Made by a program: the position numbers and the translations under genes
Shown: piece by piece, positions 1 to 8,156 of the stretch
How the letters are laid out: each line of letters opens with the position of its first letter
Position numbering within the stretch: position 1 is the first letter of the stretch
NCBI RefSeq assembly: GCF_018333235.1
Contig: NZ_BORP01000004.1
Location: forward strand, 248,001-312,000
From: Ornithinibacillus bavariensis
Lineage (GTDB): Bacteria > Bacillota > Bacilli > Bacillales > Amphibacillaceae
DNA: 64,000 bases
Direction: 5' to 3'
The notes under the pieces: model-generated
What the model was told of the DNA's origin: nothing
Databases searched by the model: none
What the model saw: only the letters and a program-made list of their open reading frames with translations

Positions 1-127
1 GTCCATAAGGACAACGCAGTGTATCTCCCAAATAGATAAGCTGTTCTTTAGGTAATTGTCTCATAAGTTCATGAACAACTGTTAACCCTCCGACACCAGA
101 ATCGATTACTCCAATAGGTTTATTCAA
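1..127 (-). CDS. racE: Glutamate racemase, N-terminal part (cut by window edge)
   Basis: Glutamate racemase converts L-glutamate to D-glutamate for peptidoglycan in the cytoplasm. Only about 42 N-terminal codons are present. They read [17 protein letters not shown] followed by a [11 protein letters not shown] segment, the family's N-terminal active-site region with the first catalytic-loop serine and aspartate. The start is a TTG at 125-127 with AGAGGCGG a few bases upstream. The gene runs off the left edge. It lies just downstream of a MarR-type gene on the same strand, the racE-ysmB-gerE order known from Bacillus subtilis, which favours the name racE over a second racemase copy. Confidence 0.93.
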   Translation of the reverse strand, partial: MNKPIGVIDSGVGGLTVVHELMRQLPKEQLIYLGDTLRCPYG

Positions 128-160
128 AAAGACCGCCTCTTCTAAGATGTTATTTTTTAT

Positions 161-616
161 TTACGAATTTTCATTTATAGTTTTCATTTGATCATGAAGT
201 AAGTCAAGTAATTCAATTAATGAATTGGTTTGTTCTTCTGTAAAATTCTCTAATACTTCACCTAAGTATTGTTGACGTTTGATTATAACTTCTTTAATAA
301 TTCTTTTTCCTTTTTCAAGTACATGAATTCGTACAACACGTCGATCATTCGTATCCCGTACTCTTTCCACTAGTTCGTTTTTTTCCATACGGTCTACGAG
401 ATCAGTTGTTGTACTAAATGCTAAGCCATTTTTAGCGGAGAGTTCACCTATTGTCAAATCCCCTTCCTCATGTAACCATTGAAGCGCAATAAATTGAGGA
501 TTGGTTATCGGATAATTATTTAGTATCTTTCGACCATTTTGCTTGATTGCACCAGCAATGTGTCGAAGTTTTTTTTCTAATTTTGCTAAGGCTTCTTCTG
601 AGATTTGATTTTCCAA
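161..616 (-). CDS. ysmB: MarR-family transcriptional regulator YsmB
   Basis: This is a winged-helix MarR-type DNA-binding protein. The central part (ALQWLHEEGDLTIGELSAK, then STTTDLVDRMEKNELVERV and RDTNDRRVVRIHV) is the helix-turn-helix plus the beta-wing with its DxRxxR motif. An upstream ATG at 661 is in frame, but it has no ribosome binding site. GGGAGGT sits seven bases before a TTG at 614-616, so I use that start, giving 151 residues beginning LENQISEEAL (Met in the protein). The gene is transcribed towards racE with only 33 bp between them and is probably co-transcribed with it. The regulated genes cannot be told from sequence. Confidence 0.88.
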   Translation of the reverse strand: MENQISEEALAKLEKKLRHIAGAIKQNGRKILNNYPITNPQFIALQWLHEEGDLTIGELSAKNGLAFSTTTDLVDRMEKNELVERVRDTNDRRVVRIHVLEKGKRIIKEVIIKRQQYLGEVLENFTEEQTNSLIELLDLLHDQMKTINENS

Positions 617-759
617 GTCTTTACCTCCCGAACTTCTATCGATATAGTCATATTTTATCATAAAAGCTCGAATAACCTATATTATATTTATAAAATCATG
701 AAATTCAATTAAAAAATTGAGGTATATTAATATATTTTATACTTATTTGAAATGTGCGC

Positions 760-786
760 ACCGTTTAGTGTTACTCACATAAGCTA
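760..786 (+). promoter_or_regulatory. SigmaK-type promoter of gerE
   Basis: CATAAGCTA at 778-786 fits the SigmaK -10 consensus CATAnnnTA exactly. AC at 760-761 lies 16 bases upstream, as expected for the short SigmaK -35. It is about 60 bases before the gerE start. In B. subtilis gerE is transcribed by SigmaK in the mother cell, so the match fits known biology, although it is a short motif. Confidence 0.65.
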
Positions 787-847
787 TTAGTGACTAAATA
801 ATTTCCCTTCGTACTGCAGCTCTATGACAGCAAGGAGGGGTTAACAT

Positions 848-1072
848 TTGAAGGACAACGAGTACAAACCGAAGCAACTACTGACTAAACGGGAAAAAGA
901 GGTATTCGAGCTCTTAGTTCAAGATAAAACAACAAAAGAAATTGCCCAGGAATTGTTTATATCCGAAAAAACTGTCCGTAACCACATTTCAAATGCTATG
1001 CAAAAATTAGGAGTCAAGGGGCGTTCTCAGGCAGTTGTAGAGCTTATCCGTATGGGTGAATTAAAGCTCTAG
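848..1072 (+). CDS. gerE: Spore germination/coat regulator GerE
   Basis: GerE is a LuxR/FixJ-type helix-turn-helix regulator that acts late in the mother cell during sporulation, activating and repressing spore-coat genes. The 74-residue length is exactly that of the B. subtilis protein. Nearly the whole chain is the HTH: LTKREKEVFELLVQDKTTKE, then IAQELFISEKTVRNHISNAM and QKLGVKGRSQAVVELIRMGE. There is no receiver domain, as is normal for GerE. The start is TTG at 848, with AAGGAGGGG seven bases upstream. It is the only plus-strand gene in this block and is followed at once by a strong terminator. Confidence 0.97.
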   Translation: MKDNEYKPKQLLTKREKEVFELLVQDKTTKEIAQELFISEKTVRNHISNAMQKLGVKGRSQAVVELIRMGELKL

Positions 1073-1075
1073 AAA

Positions 1076-1107
1076 AAACCGACTTTCCTTAAAGGAAGTC
1101 GGTTTTT
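1076..1107 (+). terminator. Rho-independent terminator of gerE
   Basis: The arms CCGACTT and AAGTCGG (1079-1102, extended by CC/GG across a one-base bulge) form a hairpin followed by five T residues. It starts six bases after the gerE stop codon. Confidence 0.9.
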
Positions 1108-1283
1108 ATTGAATAGATAATATCGACCAATACTTCTATAACTTATTCTTCTTGAATTTGCATACAATTATCAAACAAGTAATAATTTAATAACTCAGTC
1201 TTCACAGAATAAAGATGTAGTTTAAATTAGACACAGTATAAGTAAATAACCAATGAATTATGATACTTAGCTAATTATCCTTT

Positions 1284-1739
1284 TTAGTTACTTCGAAACG
1301 CTGACGATAAACGCTCTTTTACCTGTTCTCCTAAAGCGAGTGGTTTACCTGTTGACGCATTAATATAAACAATCCGTCCTCTTCCAGTTAAGCACACTTC
1401 ATCATTTTGATTAACACCCATGTAATGGATGTCAAATGATGTTTTTCCAACCTCAGCTGCCTTAACATATATTTTTAAACTATCCTGGAAAAATAATTGC
1501 TTTAAATAATCGCATTGTAGATCTGCTACGATAGGTATACCTTCCATATCAGATTCATTTTCAAATAAACCGACTGATTTTAAGTATTCGATACGTGCCT
1601 CTTCAAAATAGATAAATGGGCTTACATTATTGACATGCCCAAACATATCGGTTTCAGAAAAACGAATGCGGATAGGAATAGAAAATGTAAATTCATCCTT
1701 CCACTTTACAAAGTCTTCTATATAATTTATTTTCCGCAT
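1284..1739 (-). CDS. ysmA: 4HBT hotdog-fold acyl-CoA thioesterase YsmA
   Basis: This is a 151-residue single-domain hotdog thioesterase of the 4-hydroxybenzoyl-CoA type, which hydrolyses acyl-CoA thioesters in the cytoplasm; the physiological substrate is unknown. The diagnostic motif is FSETDMFGHVNNVSPFIYFE near residues 28-47, with the catalytic-type aspartate followed by GHVNN and the YFEEAR helix. The start is ATG with AGGGAGAGA upstream. It lies downstream of sdhB in the same direction, with a clear terminator between them, so its transcription is at least partly separate. In B. subtilis ysmA occupies the same place between gerE and sdhB. Confidence 0.9.
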   Translation of the reverse strand: MRKINYIEDFVKWKDEFTFSIPIRIRFSETDMFGHVNNVSPFIYFEEARIEYLKSVGLFENESDMEGIPIVADLQCDYLKQLFFQDSLKIYVKAAEVGKTSFDIHYMGVNQNDEVCLTGRGRIVYINASTGKPLALGEQVKERLSSAFRSN

Positions 1740-1764
1740 AAGATCTCTCCCTTTGTTCTATGAT

Positions 1765-1801
1765 GAAAAAAGACCCTTACCTTGGTATGAGGTAAGGGTC
1801 T
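1765..1801 (-). terminator. Terminator of the sdhCAB operon
   Basis: On the minus strand, AGACCCTTACC and GGTAAGGGTCT pair around a short loop (1771-1801) and are followed by six T residues. It lies 18 bases past the sdhB stop codon. Confidence 0.92.
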
Positions 1802-1818
1802 GGTTGTTTATATTCTAC

Positions 1819-2583
1819 TTAGTGTGCGTTATCGCTACCAAAGAAGTTTTTAAATGATTGAATAGCAGCTGCACGGTTCATAGCTGCAAGTGAGGTTGTT
1901 AATGGAATACCTTTTGGACAAACTTGAACACAGTTTTGTGCGTTACCACAACCTACAAGTCCGCCTTCCTCCATTAATCCTTCTAATCTTTCACTTGCAT
2001 TCATTTCACCTGTTGGATGCGCATTGAATAAACGAGCTTGTGAAATTGCAGCAGGTCCAATAAAGTTTGATTTATCATTCACATTCGGACAAGCTTCTAA
2101 ACAAACTCCACAGGTCATACATTTTGATAATTCATATGCCCATTGACGTTTTTTCTCAGGCATACGTGGTCCAGGTCCAAGATCATAAGTACCATCAATT
2201 GGAATCCATGCTTTTACCTGTTTAAGTGCATCAAACATACGCTCACGGTCAATTAGTAAATCACGAACTACCGGGAATGTAGACATTGGTTCAAGACGAA
2301 TTGGTTGTTCTAATTCATCTACTAGTGCCGCACAAGATTGTCTTGGCACACCATTGATTACCATAGAACAAGCACCACATACCTCTTCTAAGCAGTTCAT
2401 GTCCCATACAACTGGTGTAGTCTTTTCCCCTTTTGCATTAACGGGATTTTTACGAATTTCCATTAAGCCAGAAATAACATTCATATTTTTACGATATGGA
2501 ACATTAAATGTTTCTTGATATGGAGCAGAATCTGGACTATCTTGACGCGTAATAATAAATGTAACCGTATTTTGTTCAGCCAT
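1819..2583 (-). CDS. sdhB: Succinate dehydrogenase iron-sulfur subunit SdhB
   Basis: SdhB carries electrons from the flavoprotein to the membrane cytochrome of respiratory complex II. Three iron-sulfur ligand sets are visible: C64, C69, C72 and C84 for the 2Fe-2S ferredoxin domain; C155, C158, C161 and C165 in CMTCGVCLEACP; and C212, C218 and C222 in CGNAQNCVQVCPKG. Together they supply the 2Fe-2S, 4Fe-4S and 3Fe-4S centres. The length of 254 residues is normal. It is the last gene of the operon sdhC-sdhA-sdhB, 35 bp after sdhA, with a terminator directly downstream. Confidence 0.98.
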   Translation of the reverse strand: MAEQNTVTFIITRQDSPDSAPYQETFNVPYRKNMNVISGLMEIRKNPVNAKGEKTTPVVWDMNCLEEVCGACSMVINGVPRQSCAALVDELEQPIRLEPMSTFPVVRDLLIDRERMFDALKQVKAWIPIDGTYDLGPGPRMPEKKRQWAYELSKCMTCGVCLEACPNVNDKSNFIGPAAISQARLFNAHPTGEMNASERLEGLMEEGGLVGCGNAQNCVQVCPKGIPLTTSLAAMNRAAAIQSFKNFFGSDNAH

Positions 2584-2618
2584 TTCTGATTACCCCCTTC
2601 GCTTTTTGTTTTCCCGTC

Positions 2619-4370
2619 TTAGTGTTTTTTCGTGTAGTCACGTTCACGTGGCGGAATTAACGATACATCAATTTCTTCATAGGAGAATACTGGAGCGTTT
2701 TGTTCAGCATCATATTGTGCAATCGTAGTTTTTAACCACTCTGCATCATTCCGTTTAGGGAATTCTGGTTTATAATGTGCTCCACGACTCTCGTTACGAT
2801 TATAAGCACCAATAGTAATAACACGTGCTAGTTGAAGCATATTTTTCAGCTGACGAGTGAACATTACACCTTGGTTATTCCAGCGAGAGGTGTCGTTAAT
2901 ATTAATATTGTCCCAACGTTGCAGTAACTCTTGAATTTTCTCGTCGGTTTTTAGTAGTTTAGCATTTTCACGAACTACTGTAACATTAGCGGTCATCCAT
3001 TCGCCAAGCTCATGATGAATTTGATAAGCATTTTCGCTTCCTTCCATCTTTAATAGAGCTTCGAATTTCTCTTCTTCTTCTTTTACACGATTTTCAAATA
3101 AACTAGAATCCAAATCTTGAACATGCTTGGATAAGCCCTCCACATATTCAATCGCCTTAGGACCAGCAACCATTCCACCATAAATAGCAGAAAGTAAAGA
3201 GTTTGCTCCTAAACGGTTAGCACCATGCTGTGAATAATCACATTCTCCAGCGGCAAAAATACCCGGAATACTAGTCATTTGATTATAATCAACCCATAAT
3301 CCACCCATTGAATAGTGAACTGCTGGGAAAATTTTCATTGGAACCTTACGTGGATCTTCTCCGACGAATTTTTCATAGATTTCAATAATACCACCAAGCT
3401 TAACATCAAGCTCATGTGGATCCTTATGTGATAAGTCTAGGTAAACCATGTTCTCGCCATTGATTCCGAGCTTTTGATTTACACAGACATCAAAAATTTC
3501 ACGTGTTGCAATGTCCCTAGGAACAAGGTTTCCATATGCAGGATATTTTTCCTCTAAGAAATACCATGGTTCTCCATCTTTATATGTCCAAATACGACCA
3601 CCTTCACCACGAGCTGATTCACTCATTAAACGAAGCTTATCATCACCTGGAATTGCTGTAGGATGGATCTGAATAAATTCTCCATTTGCATATTTAGCAC
3701 CCTGTTGGTATAAAATACTTGCAGCAGAACCCGTATTAATCATGGAGTTCGTTGATTTACCAAAGATAATACCAGGGCCACCTGTTGCCATTATCGTAGC
3801 ATCTGAAGGGAATGATTTGATTTCATGAGATTTCATGTTTTGAGCTATAATCCCACGACCAACACCTTCATCATCGATTACGGCTCCTAAGAATTCCCAG
3901 CCTTCATATTTTGTAACCAATCCCTCTACCTCATACCGACGAACCTGTTCATCTAAAGCATAGAGTAATTGTTGACCTGTTGTAGCCCCAGCAAATGCTG
4001 TGCGGTGATGTTGTGTACCACCAAAACGACGGAAATCAAGTAAGCCTTCTGGAGTACGGTTAAACATTACTCCCATACGATCTAGCATATTGATAATTCC
4101 TGGTGCAGCTTCACACATTGCTTTTACTGGTGGTTGATTTGCTAAAAAGTCTCCACCGTACACTGTATCATCAAAGTGAATCCAAGGAGAATCCCCTTCT
4201 CCTTTTGTATTTACAGCACCATTAATACCACCTTGGGCACAAACAGAGTGAGAACGTTTTACTGGTACAACTGAAAATAAGTCTACACTTACCCCAGCTT
4301 CAGCAGCTTTAATGGTTGCCATCAAACCAGCTAAGCCTCCGCCTACTACAGCGATTTTACGATTATTCAT
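2619..4370 (-). CDS. sdhA: Succinate dehydrogenase flavoprotein subunit SdhA
   Basis: SdhA oxidises succinate to fumarate in the TCA cycle and passes electrons to SdhB at the inner face of the membrane. The N-terminus has the Rossmann FAD site VVGGGLAGLMATIKAAEAG (residues about 8-26). The HSVCAQGGINGA segment supplies the histidine that binds FAD covalently in this family. Further on, FIQIHPTAIPGDDKLRLMSE and SARGEGGR mark the active site. The 583-residue length is full size for the Bacillus-type enzyme. It is preceded by sdhC (28 bp gap) and followed by sdhB. Confidence 0.98.
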   Translation of the reverse strand: MNNRKIAVVGGGLAGLMATIKAAEAGVSVDLFSVVPVKRSHSVCAQGGINGAVNTKGEGDSPWIHFDDTVYGGDFLANQPPVKAMCEAAPGIINMLDRMGVMFNRTPEGLLDFRRFGGTQHHRTAFAGATTGQQLLYALDEQVRRYEVEGLVTKYEGWEFLGAVIDDEGVGRGIIAQNMKSHEIKSFPSDATIMATGGPGIIFGKSTNSMINTGSAASILYQQGAKYANGEFIQIHPTAIPGDDKLRLMSESARGEGGRIWTYKDGEPWYFLEEKYPAYGNLVPRDIATREIFDVCVNQKLGINGENMVYLDLSHKDPHELDVKLGGIIEIYEKFVGEDPRKVPMKIFPAVHYSMGGLWVDYNQMTSIPGIFAAGECDYSQHGANRLGANSLLSAIYGGMVAGPKAIEYVEGLSKHVQDLDSSLFENRVKEEEEKFEALLKMEGSENAYQIHHELGEWMTANVTVVRENAKLLKTDEKIQELLQRWDNININDTSRWNNQGVMFTRQLKNMLQLARVITIGAYNRNESRGAHYKPEFPKRNDAEWLKTTIAQYDAEQNAPVFSYEEIDVSLIPPRERDYTKKH

Positions 4371-4398
4371 AATGAAAACTCACTCCCTCTCTTAAAAC

Positions 4399-5019
4399 TT
4401 ACACTCCATATGCGAATGCAATTAACGATCTAATACCAATATAGCTAACTAGTAAAAAGACAATTAATGTAAAATATGTAACAATTTTTTGTGATCTTGG
4501 AGATTGTGCAATGCCCCAAGAAACCAAGAAGCCCCATAAACCATTTGAAAAATGGAATACGGCAGACACTACACCGATTACATAGAACCAAAACATTGCT
4601 GGATTATCAAGAATTCCTTGCATTAAACTGTAGTTTAAATCTACATTACCAAGAGCAATTTGCACACGGGTTTCAAATACATGCCATGCAAGAAATACTA
4701 AGGTAATTATTCCAGTAATACGCTGTAAATAAAACATCCAGTTACGGAAAAATCCGAATCTTCTTACATTGTTTTTTGCGATAAACACAATGTAAACCCC
4801 TAATATTGCATGGAAAAGGATTGGTAAATAAATTACAAAAATTTCAAGTAGCAGTAAAAATGGAAGGCTTTCCATAAAATCGATCGCCTGATTAAAGCTT
4901 TCTTCACCATATACCGCAAAATGGTTAACTACCAAGTGCAAAATTAAGAAAAGTCCAATAGGTACTACCCCTAGTAATGAGTGCAGCCTTCTGTAAAAAT
5001 ACTCCCTATGTTCCGCCAT
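4399..5019 (-). CDS. sdhC: Succinate dehydrogenase cytochrome b558 subunit SdhC
   Basis: This is the di-heme membrane anchor of complex II, which reduces menaquinone. The 206-residue protein has five hydrophobic segments. Histidines lie in or near the helices (HSLLG, LHLVVNHFAVYG, FHAILGVY, LAWHVFETR, VFHFSNGLWG), as expected for the ligands of two b hemes in the single-chain Bacillus type; no separate sdhD is present or needed. The start is ATG with a G-rich ribosome binding site. It is the first gene of sdhCAB, divergent from yslB. Confidence 0.96.
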   Translation of the reverse strand: MAEHREYFYRRLHSLLGVVPIGLFLILHLVVNHFAVYGEESFNQAIDFMESLPFLLLLEIFVIYLPILFHAILGVYIVFIAKNNVRRFGFFRNWMFYLQRITGIITLVFLAWHVFETRVQIALGNVDLNYSLMQGILDNPAMFWFYVIGVVSAVFHFSNGLWGFLVSWGIAQSPRSQKIVTYFTLIVFLLVSYIGIRSLIAFAYGV

Positions 5020-5170
5020 GTGATACCCCCCTTAATTCTTCTGATGATTAGTCCTTCGTTCCTCACAAAAAAAGACATGTTTTTTGGAAGAAACATGGAA
5101 TTATAACATGTTTATTGTACTTCTATCTTCTCTAAGCGTCAAGGAAAGGTATTTAATAAACCCGTATAAT

Positions 5171-5185
5171 TTAAATCGCTTTCAT
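5171..5185 (-). promoter_or_regulatory. Candidate CcpA (cre) site upstream of sdhC
   Basis: Read on the minus strand the bases are ATGAAAGCGATTTAA, which match the cre consensus WTGNAANCGNWNNCA at all fixed positions but one. The site lies about 150 bp upstream of sdhC in the sdhC/yslB intergenic region. It is a candidate only; a 15-base degenerate motif can arise by chance. Confidence 0.35.
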
Positions 5186-5283
5186 TCTGTAAATGTTCCT
5201 TGCGTTTATAGTAAATTGCATGGATAATAGCAATATACTTATCATGTTACTAGGTGACTTTTCATACAGGAAGGGAACGGGCT

Positions 5284-5721
5284 ATGCAGAAAAAACAAGA
5301 AAAAATTCCTATCTCATTAGTGGATGAGATCCAATCAACAGGGGCTGGATATGATTTATTGCGTTATGTATGTCTTCCAGATGTATTCGGTTCAGAAGCT
5401 GAGGCACTACTATATTTTATGGGTAGGAATTTAGCGAGAAAATTTGATATACAATCCTTAAGTGACATATATTACTTTTTTGAAAAGGTAGGATGGGGAC
5501 GACTAGAATTATTTAAAGAGAAGCGAAAAGAACTTGAATTTCATTTAATGGCAGATGCGGTCGTACAACGGCTTTCTATGCCAGTTTCAACAGAATTTCG
5601 TTTAGAGGCTGGTTTTTTAGCAGAAGCTATTTCCACTATTAAAGGAATCGAATGTGAATGTGTTGAAGATGTTCGAACTAAGATTCATCAAATAGAATTC
5701 AGGGTTGTATTTACAGAATAA
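5284..5721 (+). CDS. yslB: YslB family protein (DUF2507), unknown function
   Basis: This is a small cytoplasmic protein of the Bacillales YslB/DUF2507 family. Features shared with B. subtilis YslB are YDLLRYVCLPDVFG near the N-terminus, MGRNLARKF, FFEKVGWGRLELFKEKRKELEF, and the C-terminal EAGFLAEAI segment. The fold is related to the V4R/TRAPP-like group. No catalytic residues are obvious. A GTG at 5254 would add ten residues, but AGGAAGGGA is placed for the ATG at 5284, giving 145 residues, close to the family length. It is divergent from sdhC, and the same gene sits between sdhC and uvrC/lysC in B. subtilis. Confidence 0.88.
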   Translation: MQKKQEKIPISLVDEIQSTGAGYDLLRYVCLPDVFGSEAEALLYFMGRNLARKFDIQSLSDIYYFFEKVGWGRLELFKEKRKELEFHLMADAVVQRLSMPVSTEFRLEAGFLAEAISTIKGIECECVEDVRTKIHQIEFRVVFTE

Positions 5722-5732
5722 GGGCCTGTTAT

Positions 5733-5786
5733 GGTAGTGACCCCCAAAAGTTAGGTTTTTTACTCTTACTTTTGGGGTGCAGTACC
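5733..5786. repeat. 54-bp imperfect palindrome resembling fused IS ends (copy 1)
   Basis: Left arm 5733-5754 (GGTAGTGACCCCCAAAAGTTAG) and right arm 5765-5786 (reverse complement GGTACTGCACCCCAAAAGTAAG) pair with about four mismatches around a ten-base T-rich loop. It lies between the convergent ends of yslB and uvrC, so the hairpin may serve as a terminator, but there is no clean T tract. The arm sequence resembles terminal inverted repeats of IS3-family elements as I recall them. A related copy is at 46667-46712. Confidence 0.6.
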
Positions 5787-5797
5787 TATCCAGCTCC

Positions 5798-7582
5798 TTA
5801 TTTTTCATTTTCCTTATTTAATTCAGTTAAAATTTGTTCGGCAATATTATGGGGTATTCCTAATCTCGTTATCTCTTCAATTGGGGCCTGACGTATTTCA
5901 TTAACCGATTTAAAATGCTTCAATAATAGCTTTTTTCGCTTTTCCCCAACACCAGGAATAGTGTCTAATGCCGATTGAATTAAATTTTTCCCTCGAAGCT
6001 GCCTATGAAAAGTAATAGCAAAGCGATGAACTTCATCTTGAATACGCTGAATCAAATAAAACTCCTGTGACTGCCTTGATAGCTCGACAACACTTGGTGG
6101 TGTTCCATATAGTAATTCGCTCGTTCGATGCTTGTCATCTTTAGCTAATCCACAGAGTGGGATATCTAAACCAAGTTCATTTTCCAACACATCAAGTGCA
6201 GCATTCATTTGTCCCTTCCCACCATCTACAATAATTAAATCTGGTAAGGGTAGAGCTTCCTTCAAGACCCGTGTATACCTTCTTCTGATTACCTCACGCA
6301 TTGTTTCATAATCATCTGGGCCTTTAACATCTTTAATTTTATATTTACGATAGTCCTTTTTACTAGGCTTCCCATCAACGAATACTACCATAGCTGAGAC
6401 TGGATCAGTTCCTTGAATATTAGAGTTATCAAACGCTTCGATGCGATGTGGAATTTCTATATTCAAAATTTCTCCTAATTTCTCCACCGCAAGGACGGTT
6501 CGTTCCTCATCCCGTTCGATAATTGAAAACTTTTCCGTTAACGAGGCTTTAGCATTTTCCATCGCTAATTCTACTAATTCCTTTTTCTTACCGCGATAAG
6601 GCGTATGGACTTCAATTTCCAATAGTTTTTCTAGAAGAGTCGTTTCAGTACCTATTGGGACTAATATTTGTTTAGGCTTTGGATGAGCCTGATGAAGATA
6701 AAATCGACCTATATAACTCAAAAAGGTATCTTCTGCTTCATCAAAAAAAGGAAATACAGAAACATCGCGCTCAATTAATTTGCCTTGACGAATAAAGAAT
6801 ACTTGGATACACATCCAGCCTTTGTCATAACTAAAACCAAAGACATCCCGGTCCATCGTATCATTTAAGGTCATCTTTTGTTGTTCCATAACTACTTCAA
6901 TATGCTGAATCTGGTCTCTAAGCTCTTTCGCTCGTTCAAAATTCAATTGTTCACTTGCTTCAAGCATTTTTTCGGTGAGTTGCTTTTTAATTTCTTTATA
7001 CCCACCTTGTAAGAACGAGGTTACATTTTGAACAATTTCTTTATATTCCGCCTCTGAAGGAGGTTTGTCACCACAAGCTAAGCATTGATTCATATGGTAG
7101 TATAAACATGGCCTACCCGGCGGATTATTGCATTTTCGAAGTGGATATAGTCGATCTAGCAGTTTTTTTGTTTCACGTGCTGCTATTACATTGGGATAGG
7201 GTCCAAAATATTTTCCCTTGTCTTTCTTTATCTTTCTCGTAATTAATAACCGGGGATGTCTTTCTGAAGTAATCTTCAAATATGGGTAGGATTTATCATC
7301 CTTCAACATGACATTATATTTTGGGTCATACTTCTTTATAAGATTCATTTCTAAAATGAGTGCTTCAATTTCTGAAGAGGTAATAATATACTCAAAATCT
7401 TCTATTTCTTGAACAAGTCGTTGTGTTTTTTGATCATGAGCACCAGTGAAGTAAGAGCGGACTCTATTTTTTAAAAGCTTTGATTTACCAACATAAATTA
7501 TAGTGCCATGTCGATCTTTCATTAAGTAGCACCCTGGCTTGGCAGGCAAGACGGCTAATTTCTCTTGAATATTCTGGTTCAT
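5798..7582 (-). CDS. uvrC: Excinuclease ABC subunit C
   Basis: UvrC makes the dual incisions around DNA lesions in nucleotide excision repair, together with UvrA and UvrB. The N-terminal GIY-YIG nuclease domain spans about residues 14-95 ([19 protein letters not shown]). A UVR domain that contacts UvrB lies near 200-235 ([14 protein letters not shown]). The RNase H-like second nuclease domain includes [20 protein letters not shown] and [10 protein letters not shown]. Tandem helix-hairpin-helix motifs end the protein ([16 protein letters not shown]). The 594-residue length is typical. It is transcribed after trxA, as in B. subtilis. Confidence 0.98.
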   Translation of the reverse strand: MNQNIQEKLAVLPAKPGCYLMKDRHGTIIYVGKSKLLKNRVRSYFTGAHDQKTQRLVQEIEDFEYIITSSEIEALILEMNLIKKYDPKYNVMLKDDKSYPYLKITSERHPRLLITRKIKKDKGKYFGPYPNVIAARETKKLLDRLYPLRKCNNPPGRPCLYYHMNQCLACGDKPPSEAEYKEIVQNVTSFLQGGYKEIKKQLTEKMLEASEQLNFERAKELRDQIQHIEVVMEQQKMTLNDTMDRDVFGFSYDKGWMCIQVFFIRQGKLIERDVSVFPFFDEAEDTFLSYIGRFYLHQAHPKPKQILVPIGTETTLLEKLLEIEVHTPYRGKKKELVELAMENAKASLTEKFSIIERDEERTVLAVEKLGEILNIEIPHRIEAFDNSNIQGTDPVSAMVVFVDGKPSKKDYRKYKIKDVKGPDDYETMREVIRRRYTRVLKEALPLPDLIIVDGGKGQMNAALDVLENELGLDIPLCGLAKDDKHRTSELLYGTPPSVVELSRQSQEFYLIQRIQDEVHRFAITFHRQLRGKNLIQSALDTIPGVGEKRKKLLLKHFKSVNEIRQAPIEEITRLGIPHNIAEQILTELNKENEK

Positions 7583-7620
7583 AGAATTTCATTCCTCACT
7601 AAAAGCGTGCAATTAGAAAT

Positions 7621-7649
7621 AATCCCCTGTCACTGTGTAACAAGGGATT
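7621..7649 (-). terminator. Probable terminator hairpin between trxA and uvrC
   Basis: AATCCC and GGGATT with adjoining TGT/ACA form a stem with one mismatch between trxA and uvrC. The T tract on the minus strand is weak (ATTATTT), so this is only a probable terminator. Confidence 0.45.
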
Positions 7650-7668
7650 TTATCTTTTCCATTTATCA

Positions 7669-7983
7669 TTAAGCGTGCTTATTGATTAGTTCAACAAGAG
7701 CTTCTTTTGGTTGGAAACCAATTACTTGATCAACAACATTACCATCTTTAAATAATAATAATGTTGGAATACTCATTACGCCAAATTTGCTTGCTGTTTC
7801 TTGATTATCGTCAACATCAAGCTTAACGATTTGAACTTTATCAGACATTTCGCCATCAATTTCTTCAAGAACTGGAGCAATCATTTTACAAGGACCACAC
7901 CAAGGTGCCCAAAAATCTACTAGGACCAAACCTTCAGCAGTTTCACTTGCAAAGTTTTGATCAGTAACGTTTTTAATTGCCAT
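7669..7983 (-). CDS. trxA: Thioredoxin
   Basis: Thioredoxin is the general cytoplasmic protein disulfide reductase, recycled by thioredoxin reductase. The redox motif WCGPC is at residues 28-32, inside [20 protein letters not shown]. The conserved cis-proline is in [12 protein letters not shown]. The 104-residue length and lack of a signal peptide fit the housekeeping TrxA. A good GAGGAAAATCG ribosome binding site precedes the ATG. It lies between etfA and uvrC in the same orientation, separated from etfA by a strong terminator, so it has its own promoter in the roughly 120-bp gap. Confidence 0.98.
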   Translation of the reverse strand: MAIKNVTDQNFASETAEGLVLVDFWAPWCGPCKMIAPVLEEIDGEMSDKVQIVKLDVDDNQETASKFGVMSIPTLLLFKDGNVVDQVIGFQPKEALVELINKHA

Positions 7984-8103
7984 CGATTTTCCTCCTCTAC
8001 TTACTTCATTTCAACATGAGTATACCATTATTAGAAAAACCTTACTAACAGTTTGCTTATCTTAAGCATAATTATCCGTAAGAAGCTATGGCACTTCTAT
8101 AGG

Positions 8104-8145
8104 TAAAAAAAGGTTATCAGGAGAGTGATAACCCTCTTGATAACC
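8104..8145 (-). terminator. Terminator of the fadR-fadB-etfB-etfA operon
   Basis: GGTTATCA (8138-8145 on the minus strand) and TGATAACC (8112-8119) form a perfect eight-base stem followed by seven T residues. It lies 12 bases beyond the etfA stop codon. Confidence 0.9.
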
Positions 8146-8156
8146 ATTTCTTACTA

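Noticed and set aside
5617-5808. Open frame on the minus strand before uvrC
   Set aside because: Covers yslB antisense and the palindrome; no start signal and no recognisable protein pattern.
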